64,000 nt of DNA, from NCBI RefSeq assembly GCF_038957035.1, contig NZ_CP152412.1, positions 5,452,501-5,516,500 on the forward strand, in the 5' to 3' direction. Positions 8,909 through 17,238 of the stretch are shown here, one piece after another. How positions within the stretch are numbered: the first letter of the stretch is position 1; every line of letters begins with the position of its first letter. Below the pieces are notes generated by a model, which saw nothing but the letters and a program-made list of their open reading frames with translations, ran no database searches and was not told the DNA's origin. Source of the DNA: Bradyrhizobium sp. B097 (lineage in GTDB: Bacteria; Pseudomonadota; Alphaproteobacteria; Rhizobiales; Xanthobacteraceae). The translations under genes were made by a program, and so were the position numbers.

Positions 8909-9495
8909 CGGCTCCACTGCCGCCGGACGATCTGGATCGCCGCCGTCCCCGCCAGGTCCGGCTGCGGGCGGGCACGGTCGTTCATCGGTTCTACACCGCC
9001 GCGTACGATCCGATCTTTTTCGACGCCTCGCGTCTCGGCCGGCTGAACGCTCCCGACGGGAGCTATGGCGTTCTCTATGCGGCCCGGGAGCCTTTTGGCG
9101 CTTTCGCAGAAACGTTCCTCCGCGTGCCGGGACGGACCCTGCTCGATACCAGCATGCTCAGCCGCAAGGCCTACGCTCGCCTCGAGATTGCAGCAGATCT
9201 TTCGCTGATCAGACTGGCCGGCCCCTCGCTCGCTATTCTCGGCGCGACCGCCGAGGTGGTGCATGGTGGGCTGCCTTACGACGTACCGCAGGCCTGGTCG
9301 AAGGCGCTTTTCGGCCATCCGCTCAATCCCGACGGCATCGCCTATTACGCCCGCCACGACGACGAAGGCCTTTGCTATGCGCTGTTTGATCGCGCACGCA
9401 GCTCGGTCAAAGAAATCGATCGACAGACCAACCTCGATCAGGACTGGTTCTGGCGCCTTGCGCAACGATACAGGGTCGGACTTGCACCCGGCTAA
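8905..9495 (+). CDS. RES-domain toxin (NAD+-degrading family)
   Basis: Toxin of a type II Xre-RES toxin-antitoxin module; characterised RES toxins deplete NAD+. It starts at GTG (8905), overlapping the antitoxin stop by 4 nt, and encodes 196 residues. The RES-type features are present: an Arg near the start of the domain (GTVVHRFY), GVLYAAREPFGAFAETF with the conserved Glu, and the late segment DGIAYYARHDDEGLCYALFD. The pair is transcribed against the flanking transfer genes, so it is probably an addiction or stabilisation cassette of the ICE. Confidence 0.88.
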   Translation: MTAPLPPDDLDRRRPRQVRLRAGTVVHRFYTAAYDPIFFDASRLGRLNAPDGSYGVLYAAREPFGAFAETFLRVPGRTLLDTSMLSRKAYARLEIAADLSLIRLAGPSLAILGATAEVVHGGLPYDVPQAWSKALFGHPLNPDGIAYYARHDDEGLCYALFDRARSSVKEIDRQTNLDQDWFWRLAQRYRVGLAPG

Positions 9496-9505
9496 CCACT
9501 CCGCA

Positions 9506-11476
9506 CTAGCGTCCGATGCCCCGCTTCAGTCCGATCGACCACGAAATGCCGTCTCCGCCAACGCTGCCGCTGACGACTTGCCCGCGCGCGCGTTCCAGAA
9601 CCGGCCGCCAGGGCACCAGGACAAATTCGCGCGACTGCTCGATCAGCGCGTATCGTCCGCTATTGAGCGTTAGCATCCGCTTGTAGACGCCGCCGAGGCT
9701 GTCGCCAGACCTGACGTTGCGGTATTCGAGCCCGGTGCGAGCGGAAATGTCCGCCGCGGTCCTCGCCAGCTCGCGCTCCTCAAGGGTATGCAGCATGTTC
9801 CGCGCATAGCGCACCCGCCCTCCTTCCTCCCGCGCGAGCCCTTGTTCGATCAGCCATTGCCGTCTCGCGCGCAGGGCCGTCTCCACCTCCGCGCCGAAGC
9901 CGGTCGGCGCGAGCCCCTCGGATTCCTTTGCAAGAAGCTTTCGATCGAGCCAGGTCGCACCGACCGCCTGCGGCAGCTCTTCGAGCCTTCGCCACGACAG
10001 CACCGCAACGCATATCGGATTGCGCGAGCGCTGCTGTTCCTCGTACCGAAGCGCCCGATCGAGATAATCCTCGCCGACCTTCCAGTCGCCATCGGCAAGA
10101 CGGCTCACCGTCCCTTGACGGCGCATCGCCTCCAGTCGCCGGACATGGGTTCCGATATATTCGGCCGATGCCTGAGGATCCAACTCGCGGTGCAGGCGCT
10201 CGCTGTAAAGACCGGCATTGGCCGCGGCCACTTCAGCGATTGTTCGATCCACCGGGCGGCGCTCCGCCGAACGCGGCCTAAGCTCCAGAATCGTGCTCCG
10301 CGCGGGCAGCTCTTCGTTGGCGCCGAGAGCACCGACCTCGGCATAGTGCGTCCGCCCGTCGACCCCATCGATCACCACATAGCGGCGTTCCGTTAGCTCG
10401 TCCGCAAACCCTTCGCCAATGACCCGCCCGATCAGGCGCTGGCCTTCGCTCCGTGGATCGAAGATCGCATAGCTTCCTGCCGCCCGCGAAATTCCCGCCG
10501 CACTTAGCTCGCGATGCATGGTCTTGATGATATCGCCACGCTCGCCCATCCGCCTGAGCTTCGGCTCGAGCTCAGGGTCAAGGCGCCAGCGACCGGGATC
10601 GTCTTCTGCCGCCAATCCCATCCGCTCGAGCATCCGCAGCCGGCCCATCCGCATCGTGTGCCAGACCGGATCACGCGCGGCCTTTGCAGCAGGCTCAAGG
10701 ACACCATCCAGGGCGTCACGCAGGATAGCCCGGTCAAGCCGCGTGAAGCGCTCGGCGGTAACCTTCTGCTGAAGTTTGCGCGCAGCCTCGATCTCGGTTT
10801 CGGGACCAAGCTCGCGGGTAACCAGATCAGACGCCCGCGCCCGAAGGCCGTGGGCGATATAGTCCCGCGCGATCACGAGATCATGCCCCGCTTCATCTTT
10901 GCCGCGGAGCACAACATGGCTATGCGGATGGCCCGTATTGAAATGATCCGCTGCGACCCACTCGAGCCTGGTGTCGAGGTCGCTCTCCATCTGCCGCATC
11001 AGGTCACGGATGAAAGGCTTCAGATCGGCGAGCTCCGCGCTGTCCTCCGGTGCCACGATGAAGCGAAACTGGTGGCGGTCGGCGGCGCTGCGTTCAGTGA
11101 ACGCCTTGCCGTCGGCACGGTCGTTCGCTGCATCATATAGTCGGCCCGGTTCACCTGTTCGCGTCACGCCGTCGCGTTGCACATAGCGCAGATGCGCCCG
11201 CACGGCGCCGGTGTCGCCGGCCTTGATGCGCACGATCCGCGCCTTGACCACGACCCGGCGCTGCCCTTTGCTCCGGCCGCCCCCGGCAAACACCGCACCT
11301 TGGGCGTATCCGCGGCCGATCCGGCCGCCCGAGAAATTCGACTCGCGGTGAGCCCTGTGACCGGTGCGTTCTGCAACCTGCCGAACGCGCCGAAGATATC
11401 CGGCCGGCTTCCTGGCCTTGCGGTTGCCGATCCTGCCGAGCTTCGGTTCGAGTTCGTCGTCATCGACACCATACAT
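9506..11476 (-). CDS. rlxS: Relaxase, RlxS-like (MOBP group, DUF3363 type)
   Basis: Nicks the origin of transfer and pilots the single strand into the recipient. It starts at the ATG at 11476 with GGGAG 8 nt upstream and has 656 residues. The candidate catalytic Tyr is Y98 (RAHLRYVQRDG) and the three-His metal site is TGHPHSHVVL (H183, H185, H187). The long C-terminal part, of the DUF3363 kind, is of unknown role. The relaxase of the Mesorhizobium symbiosis-island ICE has the same organisation and also sits near traF and rdfS. It converges with the RES toxin gene with only 10 nt between stop codons. Confidence 0.88.
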   Translation of the reverse strand: MYGVDDDELEPKLGRIGNRKARKPAGYLRRVRQVAERTGHRAHRESNFSGGRIGRGYAQGAVFAGGGRSKGQRRVVVKARIVRIKAGDTGAVRAHLRYVQRDGVTRTGEPGRLYDAANDRADGKAFTERSAADRHQFRFIVAPEDSAELADLKPFIRDLMRQMESDLDTRLEWVAADHFNTGHPHSHVVLRGKDEAGHDLVIARDYIAHGLRARASDLVTRELGPETEIEAARKLQQKVTAERFTRLDRAILRDALDGVLEPAAKAARDPVWHTMRMGRLRMLERMGLAAEDDPGRWRLDPELEPKLRRMGERGDIIKTMHRELSAAGISRAAGSYAIFDPRSEGQRLIGRVIGEGFADELTERRYVVIDGVDGRTHYAEVGALGANEELPARSTILELRPRSAERRPVDRTIAEVAAANAGLYSERLHRELDPQASAEYIGTHVRRLEAMRRQGTVSRLADGDWKVGEDYLDRALRYEEQQRSRNPICVAVLSWRRLEELPQAVGATWLDRKLLAKESEGLAPTGFGAEVETALRARRQWLIEQGLAREEGGRVRYARNMLHTLEERELARTAADISARTGLEYRNVRSGDSLGGVYKRMLTLNSGRYALIEQSREFVLVPWRPVLERARGQVVSGSVGGDGISWSIGLKRGIGR

Positions 11477-12015
11477 GGCGCGGGCTCCCACTCAAGAAGA
11501 CCGCGGATATGTGAAGCCAAAGAGCCTTCGCCAAGTCGCAGACGTGAATGACGCGCACCGGCATTGGCTTGAAGCCCAAATGGCGTGATCGCGTTGCGCC
11601 GTATCACCAACTCCTGGATGTGCAGGCAAGGACTTGGAGCTCGTCGAGCGCCAGTGCTTTAATCTTGCCTTACGCCCCACCCTGCTCAGTCCTCGGCCCT
11701 GTTGGCTCCCGCTTTGCTCAAATCGCCACGGGGCCTGAGGGGCAAGTGGCGCCAGGAGTTGGATTTCGGTCATCGCGCGAGCAGCAATTCGGGCGCGGCG
11801 AGCAGTCCCGCTCGTGCTGCGGCCGCTAGCTAGACTGGCGAAACAGCACGTGCGGAGATCGAAAACGGGAGTCCAACGCGACCCGAAATCCGGAGAGATC
11901 AGCGCAGAACGCCGCGCGGAAAATCCGGCCGGCCGATCGTATCTCAGCCGGCGGCGAAGCGCCTTCTGTACGCAAAACGCTCGTCTACTCCTTCCCGACG
12001 CGGCGCAAGAAACGC
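11477..12015. other. Intergenic region upstream of the relaxase gene; possible oriT location
   Basis: About 540 bp without a supported gene. It carries a short palindrome GGCTT-G-AAGCC (11566-11576) and GC-rich stretches, but no element I can firmly name. The origin of transfer often lies beside the relaxase gene, so this stretch is a candidate. That is position-based inference only. Confidence 0.3.
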
Positions 12016-12047
12016 AAAAAGGGCCCCGCCTCCGAGGAGGCGGGGCC
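12016..12047 (-). terminator. Rho-independent terminator of the DUF736 gene
   Basis: A perfect 12-bp stem (GGCCCCGCCTCC, 12022-12033, and GGAGGCGGGGCC, 12036-12047) with a minimal loop. On the minus strand it is followed by CTTTTT. It starts 15 nt after the DUF736 stop codon, a textbook intrinsic terminator that separates DUF736 from the relaxase gene. Confidence 0.85.
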
Positions 12048-12062
12048 GAAGATTCCGGCCGG

Positions 12063-12374
12063 TCAGTCGCCGCTGCGGCGCGACCAGATCAGGCTGAAAT
12101 CCTCCTCGCCCTCGACCTTGACCAGCGAGGCGTAGATCGGGGCCGGGAAGCTCGGATCGTCGAGCTTGACCGAGAGATATTCGCGATCGCTGTCGCGGGC
12201 GGTCTTCTTCCAGGCGGCGCCGAACTCGGTGGAGCCTGCGAAGATGCGGTAGTCGGGGGCCTTGTCGTTGTCCTTCTCGGATGCGACGAGCTTGGCCTTG
12301 ATGTTGAGCGTCAGCGTCTTGATCGAGCCGGTGTAGCCGTTGTCCGAAGCGGTGAAAGTGCCGATGGTCGCCAT
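12063..12374 (-). CDS. DUF736 family protein
   Basis: A 103-residue protein that begins [20 protein letters not shown] and ends in the DUF736-type segment [23 protein letters not shown]736 genes are extremely common on rhizobial plasmids and ICEs near transfer and partition genes; their function is unknown. The start at 12374 is preceded by GGAGATTATC. A strong terminator follows, so it is probably a single-gene transcript. Confidence 0.92.
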   Translation of the reverse strand: MATIGTFTASDNGYTGSIKTLTLNIKAKLVASEKDNDKAPDYRIFAGSTEFGAAWKKTARDSDREYLSVKLDDPSFPAPIYASLVKVEGEEDFSLIWSRRSGD

Positions 12375-13111
12375 GATAATCTCCGTCTGTTTGCTCGGGC
12401 CGCGCCCATCGCGGCCTCGATGGCGATCCCTTGCCCGGGGGAACGATCGGCCCGCAGCCACAAGGCCCGCAGCGCCAGCGGAGGACGGCGAAAGTCTGCT
12501 TTTTTGGCTTTCGCGAGGAATGCCGCCGCTTCGCGGCAGGGGAAAAAAGCAGGCACGAGCTGTTGCGGGAAGGCGATCGAGGCCCTTGCCGACCTCCGGG
12601 CTTGATCAGCCCAATCGAGACTGCGTTGGACGCGAGCCCATGACGGAACCGACCAAAATTATCGTGGCGTCCGGCACCGGCACACAAGGACACGGAATCG
12701 ATCCGACAAAATTCCGGCATCTGCGCATCAATCGTAAGCAGGGCGGAGTCTAGCGAGACTGGCGCCCCAATCGCATATTGCACAACGAACCAATGGCATC
12801 GCCAAACGATCCGCCATAGCGCGCTCTTCGAAGCGTGACGTCATGACACGATCGAAGCGTCCGGCCTGATCGCCCCGCTTCGCAGAAAGATGCTGGGCAG
12901 ATGGATCGGCCCCTGACCCGAAGAACAGATTTAAGGCAAGGCGATTTTGCATCGATCGAGCGGGCCGCGCGCCACCGCGCGCGGCCGGGTCTGAACAAGC
13001 GTCTGCGAGAGTGCTTGCGATTGGACAATGCAAAACAGCGCGGACGACCTGGGAGACCGCCGGAAACGGCGCACGCCCTCGTCTAGACGAGCGCCTATCG
13101 TCACCCGCCAT
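12375..13111. other. 740-bp gap without a supported gene
   Basis: Several overlapping open frames exist on both strands but none has a ribosome site plus recognisable protein character. In related ICEs the space near traF often holds genes such as parA, repA or DUF2840; I see none of these here. A small GC palindrome (GCCGC/GCGGC around 12520-12540) and Arg-rich spurious frames are the only visible structure. The DUF736 promoter should lie just upstream of 12374. Confidence 0.5.
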
Positions 13112-13651
13112 TCAGATGTCCGGGTTCCACGTCCAGAGCGGACGCGCTACGCCGAGGATGTCGCACCGCAAGACCGGCCCGAAATACCTGGAATCGAACG
13201 AGAGAGGATGCGGCTGCAGCAGAAAATATTCCCCGTCGACGAGCCGCATGCAGCCCTCCCAGGACGGCAATGGCCGGCCCGCGTGGTCCTTCTCCTGCAC
13301 TTCGGCAATGACCTTTCCGCCAATCGTAATCGCGTCGGTCGGGTCCTTTGAGCGGCAAACCTCGTCGCCTCGGACCGCCACCACCTGCTTGAGCAGCGGT
13401 ACCGCCGGCGGCGCGATCTCGTGCGCGACAATCAGGAGTTCGACCGAAGGCGGCGGCCTCAGCACCGCGAGCTCCCCCCGCACCGGCAGGCGCTGCTCGA
13501 GATAGTAGAAGCCGAGCGACGCGCTGCCGGACGCGTTGTAGATCAGGCACGGCGCCCGGTCGGCAAAGGCAATGAACAGCGTGACGATGCCGCCGCACAT
13601 CGTTGCGAGGGTCGTGTTTCTCTTGAGGCGACGGCGTGGATCAATCCGCAT
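13112..13651 (-). CDS. traF: TraF, conjugal transfer peptidase (S26 family)
   Basis: Membrane serine peptidase that in RP4-type systems matures and cyclises the TrbC pilin. The 179-residue product has one N-terminal membrane segment (about residues 15-31). The nucleophile region YNASGSASLGFYY puts the likely catalytic Ser at position 43; family members have S-x-P-x-G there, and Ser replaces Pro here. The general base Lys88 lies in PLLKQVVAVRGDEV. It starts at the ATG at 13651, inside the end of rdfS (11-nt overlap), so the two are translationally coupled, as in the Mesorhizobium rdfS-traF pair. Confidence 0.9.
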   Translation of the reverse strand: MRIDPRRRLKRNTTLATMCGGIVTLFIAFADRAPCLIYNASGSASLGFYYLEQRLPVRGELAVLRPPPSVELLIVAHEIAPPAVPLLKQVVAVRGDEVCRSKDPTDAITIGGKVIAEVQEKDHAGRPLPSWEGCMRLVDGEYFLLQPHPLSFDSRYFGPVLRCDILGVARPLWTWNPDI

Positions 13652-13859
13652 CTGAGGTCGACCTCCGCTTGCTGGCCTGCGAGAATTCCACGAGGTCCTC
13701 GATGTGATAGCGCACATAGCGGCCGTGCTTTCGGTAAGCGGGCCCGCGCCCTTGCACGCGCATTTTCTCCAGCGTGTTCTTGGTGAGCCTGAGCCAGGCG
13801 GCAGCTTCCACCGTATTCAGGAACGGCTTGTCAGGCTGCTTGTCTTCGATTTTCGTCAT
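13641..13859 (-). CDS. rdfS: RdfS-like excisionase / AlpA-type helix-turn-helix protein
   Basis: A 72-residue winged-helix DNA-binding protein. The core runs from FLNTVEAAAWLRLTKNTLEK through the wing GRYVRYHIEDLVEFS. In the Mesorhizobium loti symbiosis island the homologous RdfS is the recombination directionality factor that turns integrase to excision, and its gene lies directly upstream of traF, as here. The ATG at 13859 is used; an in-frame GTG four codons earlier lies closer to the AAGGAG site and is an alternative. The palindrome TCTCGCGAGA (13876-13885) lies just upstream in its promoter region. Confidence 0.83.
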   Translation of the reverse strand: MTKIEDKQPDKPFLNTVEAAAWLRLTKNTLEKMRVQGRGPAYRKHGRYVRYHIEDLVEFSQASKRRSTSDAD

Positions 13860-14017
13860 GTTGTCCGGCACTCCTTCTCGCGAGAGCCCGCGCAAGGCAC
13901 GGGATGCGAGGAGAAGCGTCGTCAGATCGCGCGGGAATCCGAGTGGCGAAGATCAACTCGGGCGGTTTGCCACCCCGCGCGGGCAGGTCTCGTCCAGCGA
14001 GAGGCGGTGCCGCCCGT

Positions 14018-14827
14018 TCAGCCGAGAAGATCGCGGTATCCGCCCTTCATCAGCTCGGTACCCTTGGCTACCAGCCGGCGTGTCCGGTCCTTCAGAAACT
14101 GGCTCGGTCCCTGCCATTCGTCGGCGACCAGCTTCGCGCCAAAAATCGTGGTCGCGATCTGCCGATAGGTCTTGCCGCTGAGGCTTTCATCGAGCGCGAG
14201 CAGCGCCTGGCGAAGCCGCTCGTCGCCGCCAAAGAATGATGTTTCGGGCGGCGGCGTCTCGCTCGCCATGAAGCGCTGCAGGCGCTTCATGAGTTCGATC
14301 TGGGCCGCAAGCTCCGACAGGCTTTCGAGTTCGAATACCGGTCGGAACCTGCCGGTGAGAACCGGAAGGCCATGGAGCTCGACCGCGACATGAACACCTC
14401 TGCCCTTCATCAGCACGAGCGGCACGCCGTCAGCGTCGATCACCGCATGGCGCTCCACCTTGAAGTCGGCGAGCACGTTCGTTGGTTCCTCGCCGCCCTG
14501 GCGCGGCGGCAATGCCCTCAGCCGCACCACGCGTTTCAACGCACGCGCATGCCACAACACCGGCGCCTGGCGCGCGGCGAGCGCAGGATCCGCGAAGGCC
14601 AGCAGACCCCATTTCTCGGCGTGCGGGAACCGGCGCGGCAGCCGCAACAACCGCGTGCCATCGGTCAGCGTGAGGCAAGGAAGATGCTTCGGAACGCAGC
14701 ATCGCCAGTCTGCGGCATAGTCGGCGTTACGCCTCAGGAACTCCCACGCCCAGTCGGCCGCGTCGAAGCGGGCCTGACCGAAAGCCGCTTCGCCGCCGCC
14801 ACACCGAGCTCGCCTGTGATGCGACAT
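14018..14827 (-). CDS. FseA-like activator: DUF6499 + DUF2285 in a single frame
   Basis: From the ATG at 14827 the 269-residue protein has an N-terminal segment typical of DUF6499 (DAADWAWEFLRRNADYAADW, about residues 22-41). A middle part and a C-terminal DUF2285 domain (GKTYRQIATTIFGAKLVADE, then DRTRRLVAKGTELMKGGYRD) follow. In ICEMlSym of M. loti R7A these two parts are encoded by msi172 and msi171 and joined by programmed +1 frameshifting to form FseA, the activator of rdfS. Here they form one uninterrupted frame. It lies 158 nt upstream of rdfS, the expected target. The exact start is uncertain, as upstream in-frame codons exist. Confidence 0.78.
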   Translation of the reverse strand: MSHHRRARCGGGEAAFGQARFDAADWAWEFLRRNADYAADWRCCVPKHLPCLTLTDGTRLLRLPRRFPHAEKWGLLAFADPALAARQAPVLWHARALKRVVRLRALPPRQGGEEPTNVLADFKVERHAVIDADGVPLVLMKGRGVHVAVELHGLPVLTGRFRPVFELESLSELAAQIELMKRLQRFMASETPPPETSFFGGDERLRQALLALDESLSGKTYRQIATTIFGAKLVADEWQGPSQFLKDRTRRLVAKGTELMKGGYRDLLG

Positions 14828-15171
14828 GTTCAAGAGGGTCCACCACGCCTTGAGGTTGCGCTTATGATCGTTCCCACCGATTGCGGCAAGAGGGCGGCCC
14901 CCTCGCCTCGACCAGCCAAACGCAAGGCACGCTTGAGCAGCCATTGAGCGGCCGACGAATCCGCAAGCTGTCGTCGGCGACCGATCACGGCATCGGCGCG
15001 TCCGCAGAGCCAGAGCGAAGCGCACCGCATCGCTGATCAGTCCGCGACGCTCAAGGCAACGCGTTAACCCGACGTGGTATCAATCTTGCTAGTTTCATAT
15101 TAGCTTGATGGTGCGCGCACCGGTTCACGGCGTGTGCACATTCGTCGAGCCAACCCAACCAAGAGGACGAC

Positions 15172-15246
15172 ATGGCCAAGAAAGCGAAGAAGACGGCGAA
15201 GGCGACCAAGAAGGTCGCCAAGAAGACCAAAAAGATGAAGAAGTAA
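15172..15246 (+). CDS. Very small lysine-rich basic protein (24 aa)
   Basis: A 24-codon ORF, beginning MAKKAKKTAKATKK and ending KKMKK. Every residue other than the Met residues (start and one internal) is Lys, Ala, Thr or Val. It has a good ribosome site (GAGGA, 5 nt before the ATG) and a clean stop. It resembles the tail of histone H1-like bacterial proteins and may bind nucleic acid, but no function is established. It is transcribed away from the fseA-like gene and is followed by about 250 bp without a gene. Confidence 0.6.
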   Translation: MAKKAKKTAKATKKVAKKTKKMKK

Positions 15247-15498
15247 GCGCGATTTTCCGCGCTCACGCCGCCGCGGCATCGCCAGTTGCGCCGATCATGG
15301 CGTGGTGAGACCGGACGCCTCGCAAGATGCTCTTCCGAGGCCGCGGCGACGATCAGGCCGGCCCCATGTGCAGACGGCTCGAGCAGCCACTGGATTGATG
15401 CACATGGGTCCGGTTTCTTATGATCCGGTCATCCGGACTCTTCCCGCGGCAGCGACCTCGCGCAGCCGCCGCGCCTATCTGCCCCTGACGGCTGCGCG

Positions 15499-16114
15499 CT
15501 ATCGCTCCCCGCTCGCCCCTTCGACGGAGCAGGCGTTCGGCCGGCCTCCAGCGCCGATGCATTGACGGTAGCGCCAGGGCACGACGAATCGTCCGCTCCA
15601 CATGCCGCTTTGCTTGCCGCGCGCCTCGGCTTCGGCCGACGCGTAGTCACCCTTGCTGTAGCGCGGCCAGTCGATCGCAAGGCCGCCGCGCACCAGCCAG
15701 TCGGCAAGATCGACCTTGCCGACGCTGCAGACTGCCACCGACCGCCCGTACCGGTCGCGGTCGACCTCCACACAGGCCACGGCCTGCCTCCCGATCAACG
15801 CGCCCAATGCGTTTGCGGCCACTTGCCCGCAGCGATAATGGCCGCCCCGTCGATCACGGCAGAGCTGGTCGTGCTCCGGCGCGTCGATCCCGTAGAGACG
15901 CACGCGGGTGCCATGGATTTCGATGGTATCGCCATCGATCACGCTCGCTTGCCCGGCGACGTCGCCGGCGCGCGCCCGATCGACCGGTGTCGCGACGATG
16001 ACGAGCAATGCGAAGGCGCGCCTTGCAAGCTGCCTTGGCCTCAAGACCCGGTTCAACCTCGCTCCGGCATGGTCTGCCCTGACGCGATCTTCTCGGATGG
16101 CCGGTTTCCACATA
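15499..16114 (-). CDS. Secreted thermonuclease-like (SNase) protein
   Basis: Staphylococcal-nuclease fold protein. A basic N-terminus leads into a hydrophobic segment (RRAFALLVIVATPVDRARA) that looks like a signal peptide, so it probably acts in the periplasm. The SNase motifs are intact: VIDGDTIEIHG, then RVRLYGIDAPEHD and VEVDRDRYGRSVAVC, providing the calcium-binding Asp residues, two catalytic Arg and the Glu. I used the ATG at 16114; the frame is open to 16224. Such nucleases are common ICE passengers in rhizobia. It follows a small membrane ORF by 13 nt. Confidence 0.82.
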
Positions 16115-16127
16115 TCCCGGCCGCGGC

Positions 16128-16274
16128 CTACGGCCCACCAACCGTCAGCGAGGAAACAACCCGCACCAGCATCACGAGCGTCGCAGTCAGCGTCGCGCCC
16201 CCGACCACAAACTGCGCAACGCACCGCTTCACCATGGCGCCGCCGTCAACAAAGATGCTGAATGCATTTGGCAT
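16128..16274 (-). CDS. Small single-pass membrane protein (hypothetical)
   Basis: A 48-residue frame starting MPNAFSIFVDGG with one hydrophobic helix (AQFVVGGATLTATLVMLVRV). ACGGAG lies about 8 nt before the start. It stops 13 nt upstream of the thermonuclease gene on the same strand and may be co-transcribed with it. I do not recognise a family, and the evidence is the ribosome site, spacing and membrane segment only. Confidence 0.42.
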   Translation of the reverse strand: MPNAFSIFVDGGAMVKRCVAQFVVGGATLTATLVMLVRVVSSLTVGGP

Positions 16275-16451
16275 GGGCCGGCTCCGTCCAGTTCCTTCCG
16301 TGGATCGAGCCGGATTCATAGTCTGAGTCGCTGCGCTGGCGCCGCAAGCTTATTTCTTGGGGCGTTAGGGTTTGATTCACGACTCGGGGACTTCCGCCAA
16401 ACGACTGCGGTGGGGGCCTACCGAAGTCGAATCGGCAGGCTCAGTCGCCAA

Positions 16452-16487
16452 TAAGCAAATGCTTAGCGCCCTCCCAGCAGCTGGGAG
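16452..16487. repeat. Two adjacent short inverted repeats in the isochorismatase/membrane-ORF gap
   Basis: TAAGCA-AA-TGCTTA (16452-16465) and CTCCCAG-CAG-CTGGGAG (16471-16487) lie side by side in the 362-bp gap 16275-16636. The second could fold as a 7-bp hairpin and end the traI-side transcript, although there is no T-run. Nothing else is recognisable in this gap. Confidence 0.5.
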
Positions 16488-16636
16488 CGTGCAGGCTCTT
16501 CGCGGGACATGATCGGGCACGCTCAGCTCTTCGCCGCGGCCGCGACGGGATCTCGGTCGAGAGGTTGGGAACGGATGCGACCGTTTTGATCGCGTCGCGC
16601 GTCAATCACGCCATCTGTGAGCGGACGCGCTCAGGA

Positions 16637-17185
16637 TCACTCGCTTTCCGGACTGTCCAGAAGCTGCCGCACCTTCCCTATTGCGCTCGGACAACCAAGG
16701 CAGACCGCCCATTCAAACATGGTTTGGCGAATCGTCGTCGTCAGAATTCCGTGCAGCGCCAGGCGACCAAGAACAAGCGGGTGCTCGCGCTCCCTGCGGA
16801 TGAGGGAAATATCCGCAAGCACTCGCACGTCGTAACCGAGCCTTGTGCCCTCGAGCGCGGCGATGAGCACGTCCTCTTCCAGCCACGCTCCCGCAACAAA
16901 GAGCACGTTCGTAGCTGTGGATGTCAGGCTCGCAATGAAGCTGTCATTGCGCCAGAGTTCCAGAGGATCAGCCCCGGGTACCGTGGCAAGACCCGGAAAC
17001 TGGCTGACCCACGACGGTTCGTGCTCACCGACGACGTCGGCCGTGACCCCAAAAACCTCGAACACCGCCGGCAGGAGCGCCATGCTCTCCCGCCGGGTCT
17101 CAGCGCATTCGATCGACGCTGTCCCGGACTTGCTACGCCCGGAATTGATCAGGACCAGACGACTTTGCCGTGGATCTGCCAGCAT
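16637..17185 (-). CDS. Isochorismatase-like protein lacking catalytic residues
   Basis: A 182-residue protein of the isochorismatase/cysteine-hydrolase fold. The pattern LFVAGAWLEEDVLIAALEGT followed by GYDVRVLADIS corresponds to the conserved GxWTEVCV...GY.V.VV.DAS region of YcaC-type proteins. The catalytic Asp expected in the first strand (LLxIDxQ) is Asn14 (LVLINSG), and the position of the nucleophilic Cys is Asp105 (LEEDVL). It is therefore probably not a hydrolase. The ATG at 17185 is used; a longer frame has no other ATG near. It is 53 nt downstream of traI on the same strand and is probably under quorum-sensing control. Confidence 0.68.
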   Translation of the reverse strand: MLADPRQSRLVLINSGRSKSGTASIECAETRRESMALLPAVFEVFGVTADVVGEHEPSWVSQFPGLATVPGADPLELWRNDSFIASLTSTATNVLFVAGAWLEEDVLIAALEGTRLGYDVRVLADISLIRREREHPLVLGRLALHGILTTTIRQTMFEWAVCLGCPSAIGKVRQLLDSPESE

Positions 17186-17238
17186 CGCTTTGATTTGAGA
17201 AATGGACCGGATCGCCGATAGATGACGGAAAGCCGTAG

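Noticed and set aside
15051..15266. Minus-strand frame with hydrophobic Phe/Leu/Ala-rich start (71 residues)
   Set aside because: It is the complement of the lysine-rich peptide gene: Lys codons AAG/AAA read backwards give Phe/Leu, which mimics a membrane helix.
16360..16400. GGGTTTGATTCAC stretch as a tRNA T-arm / att site
   Set aside because: No acceptor, D or anticodon arms can be built around it; no tRNA gene was found anywhere in the window.
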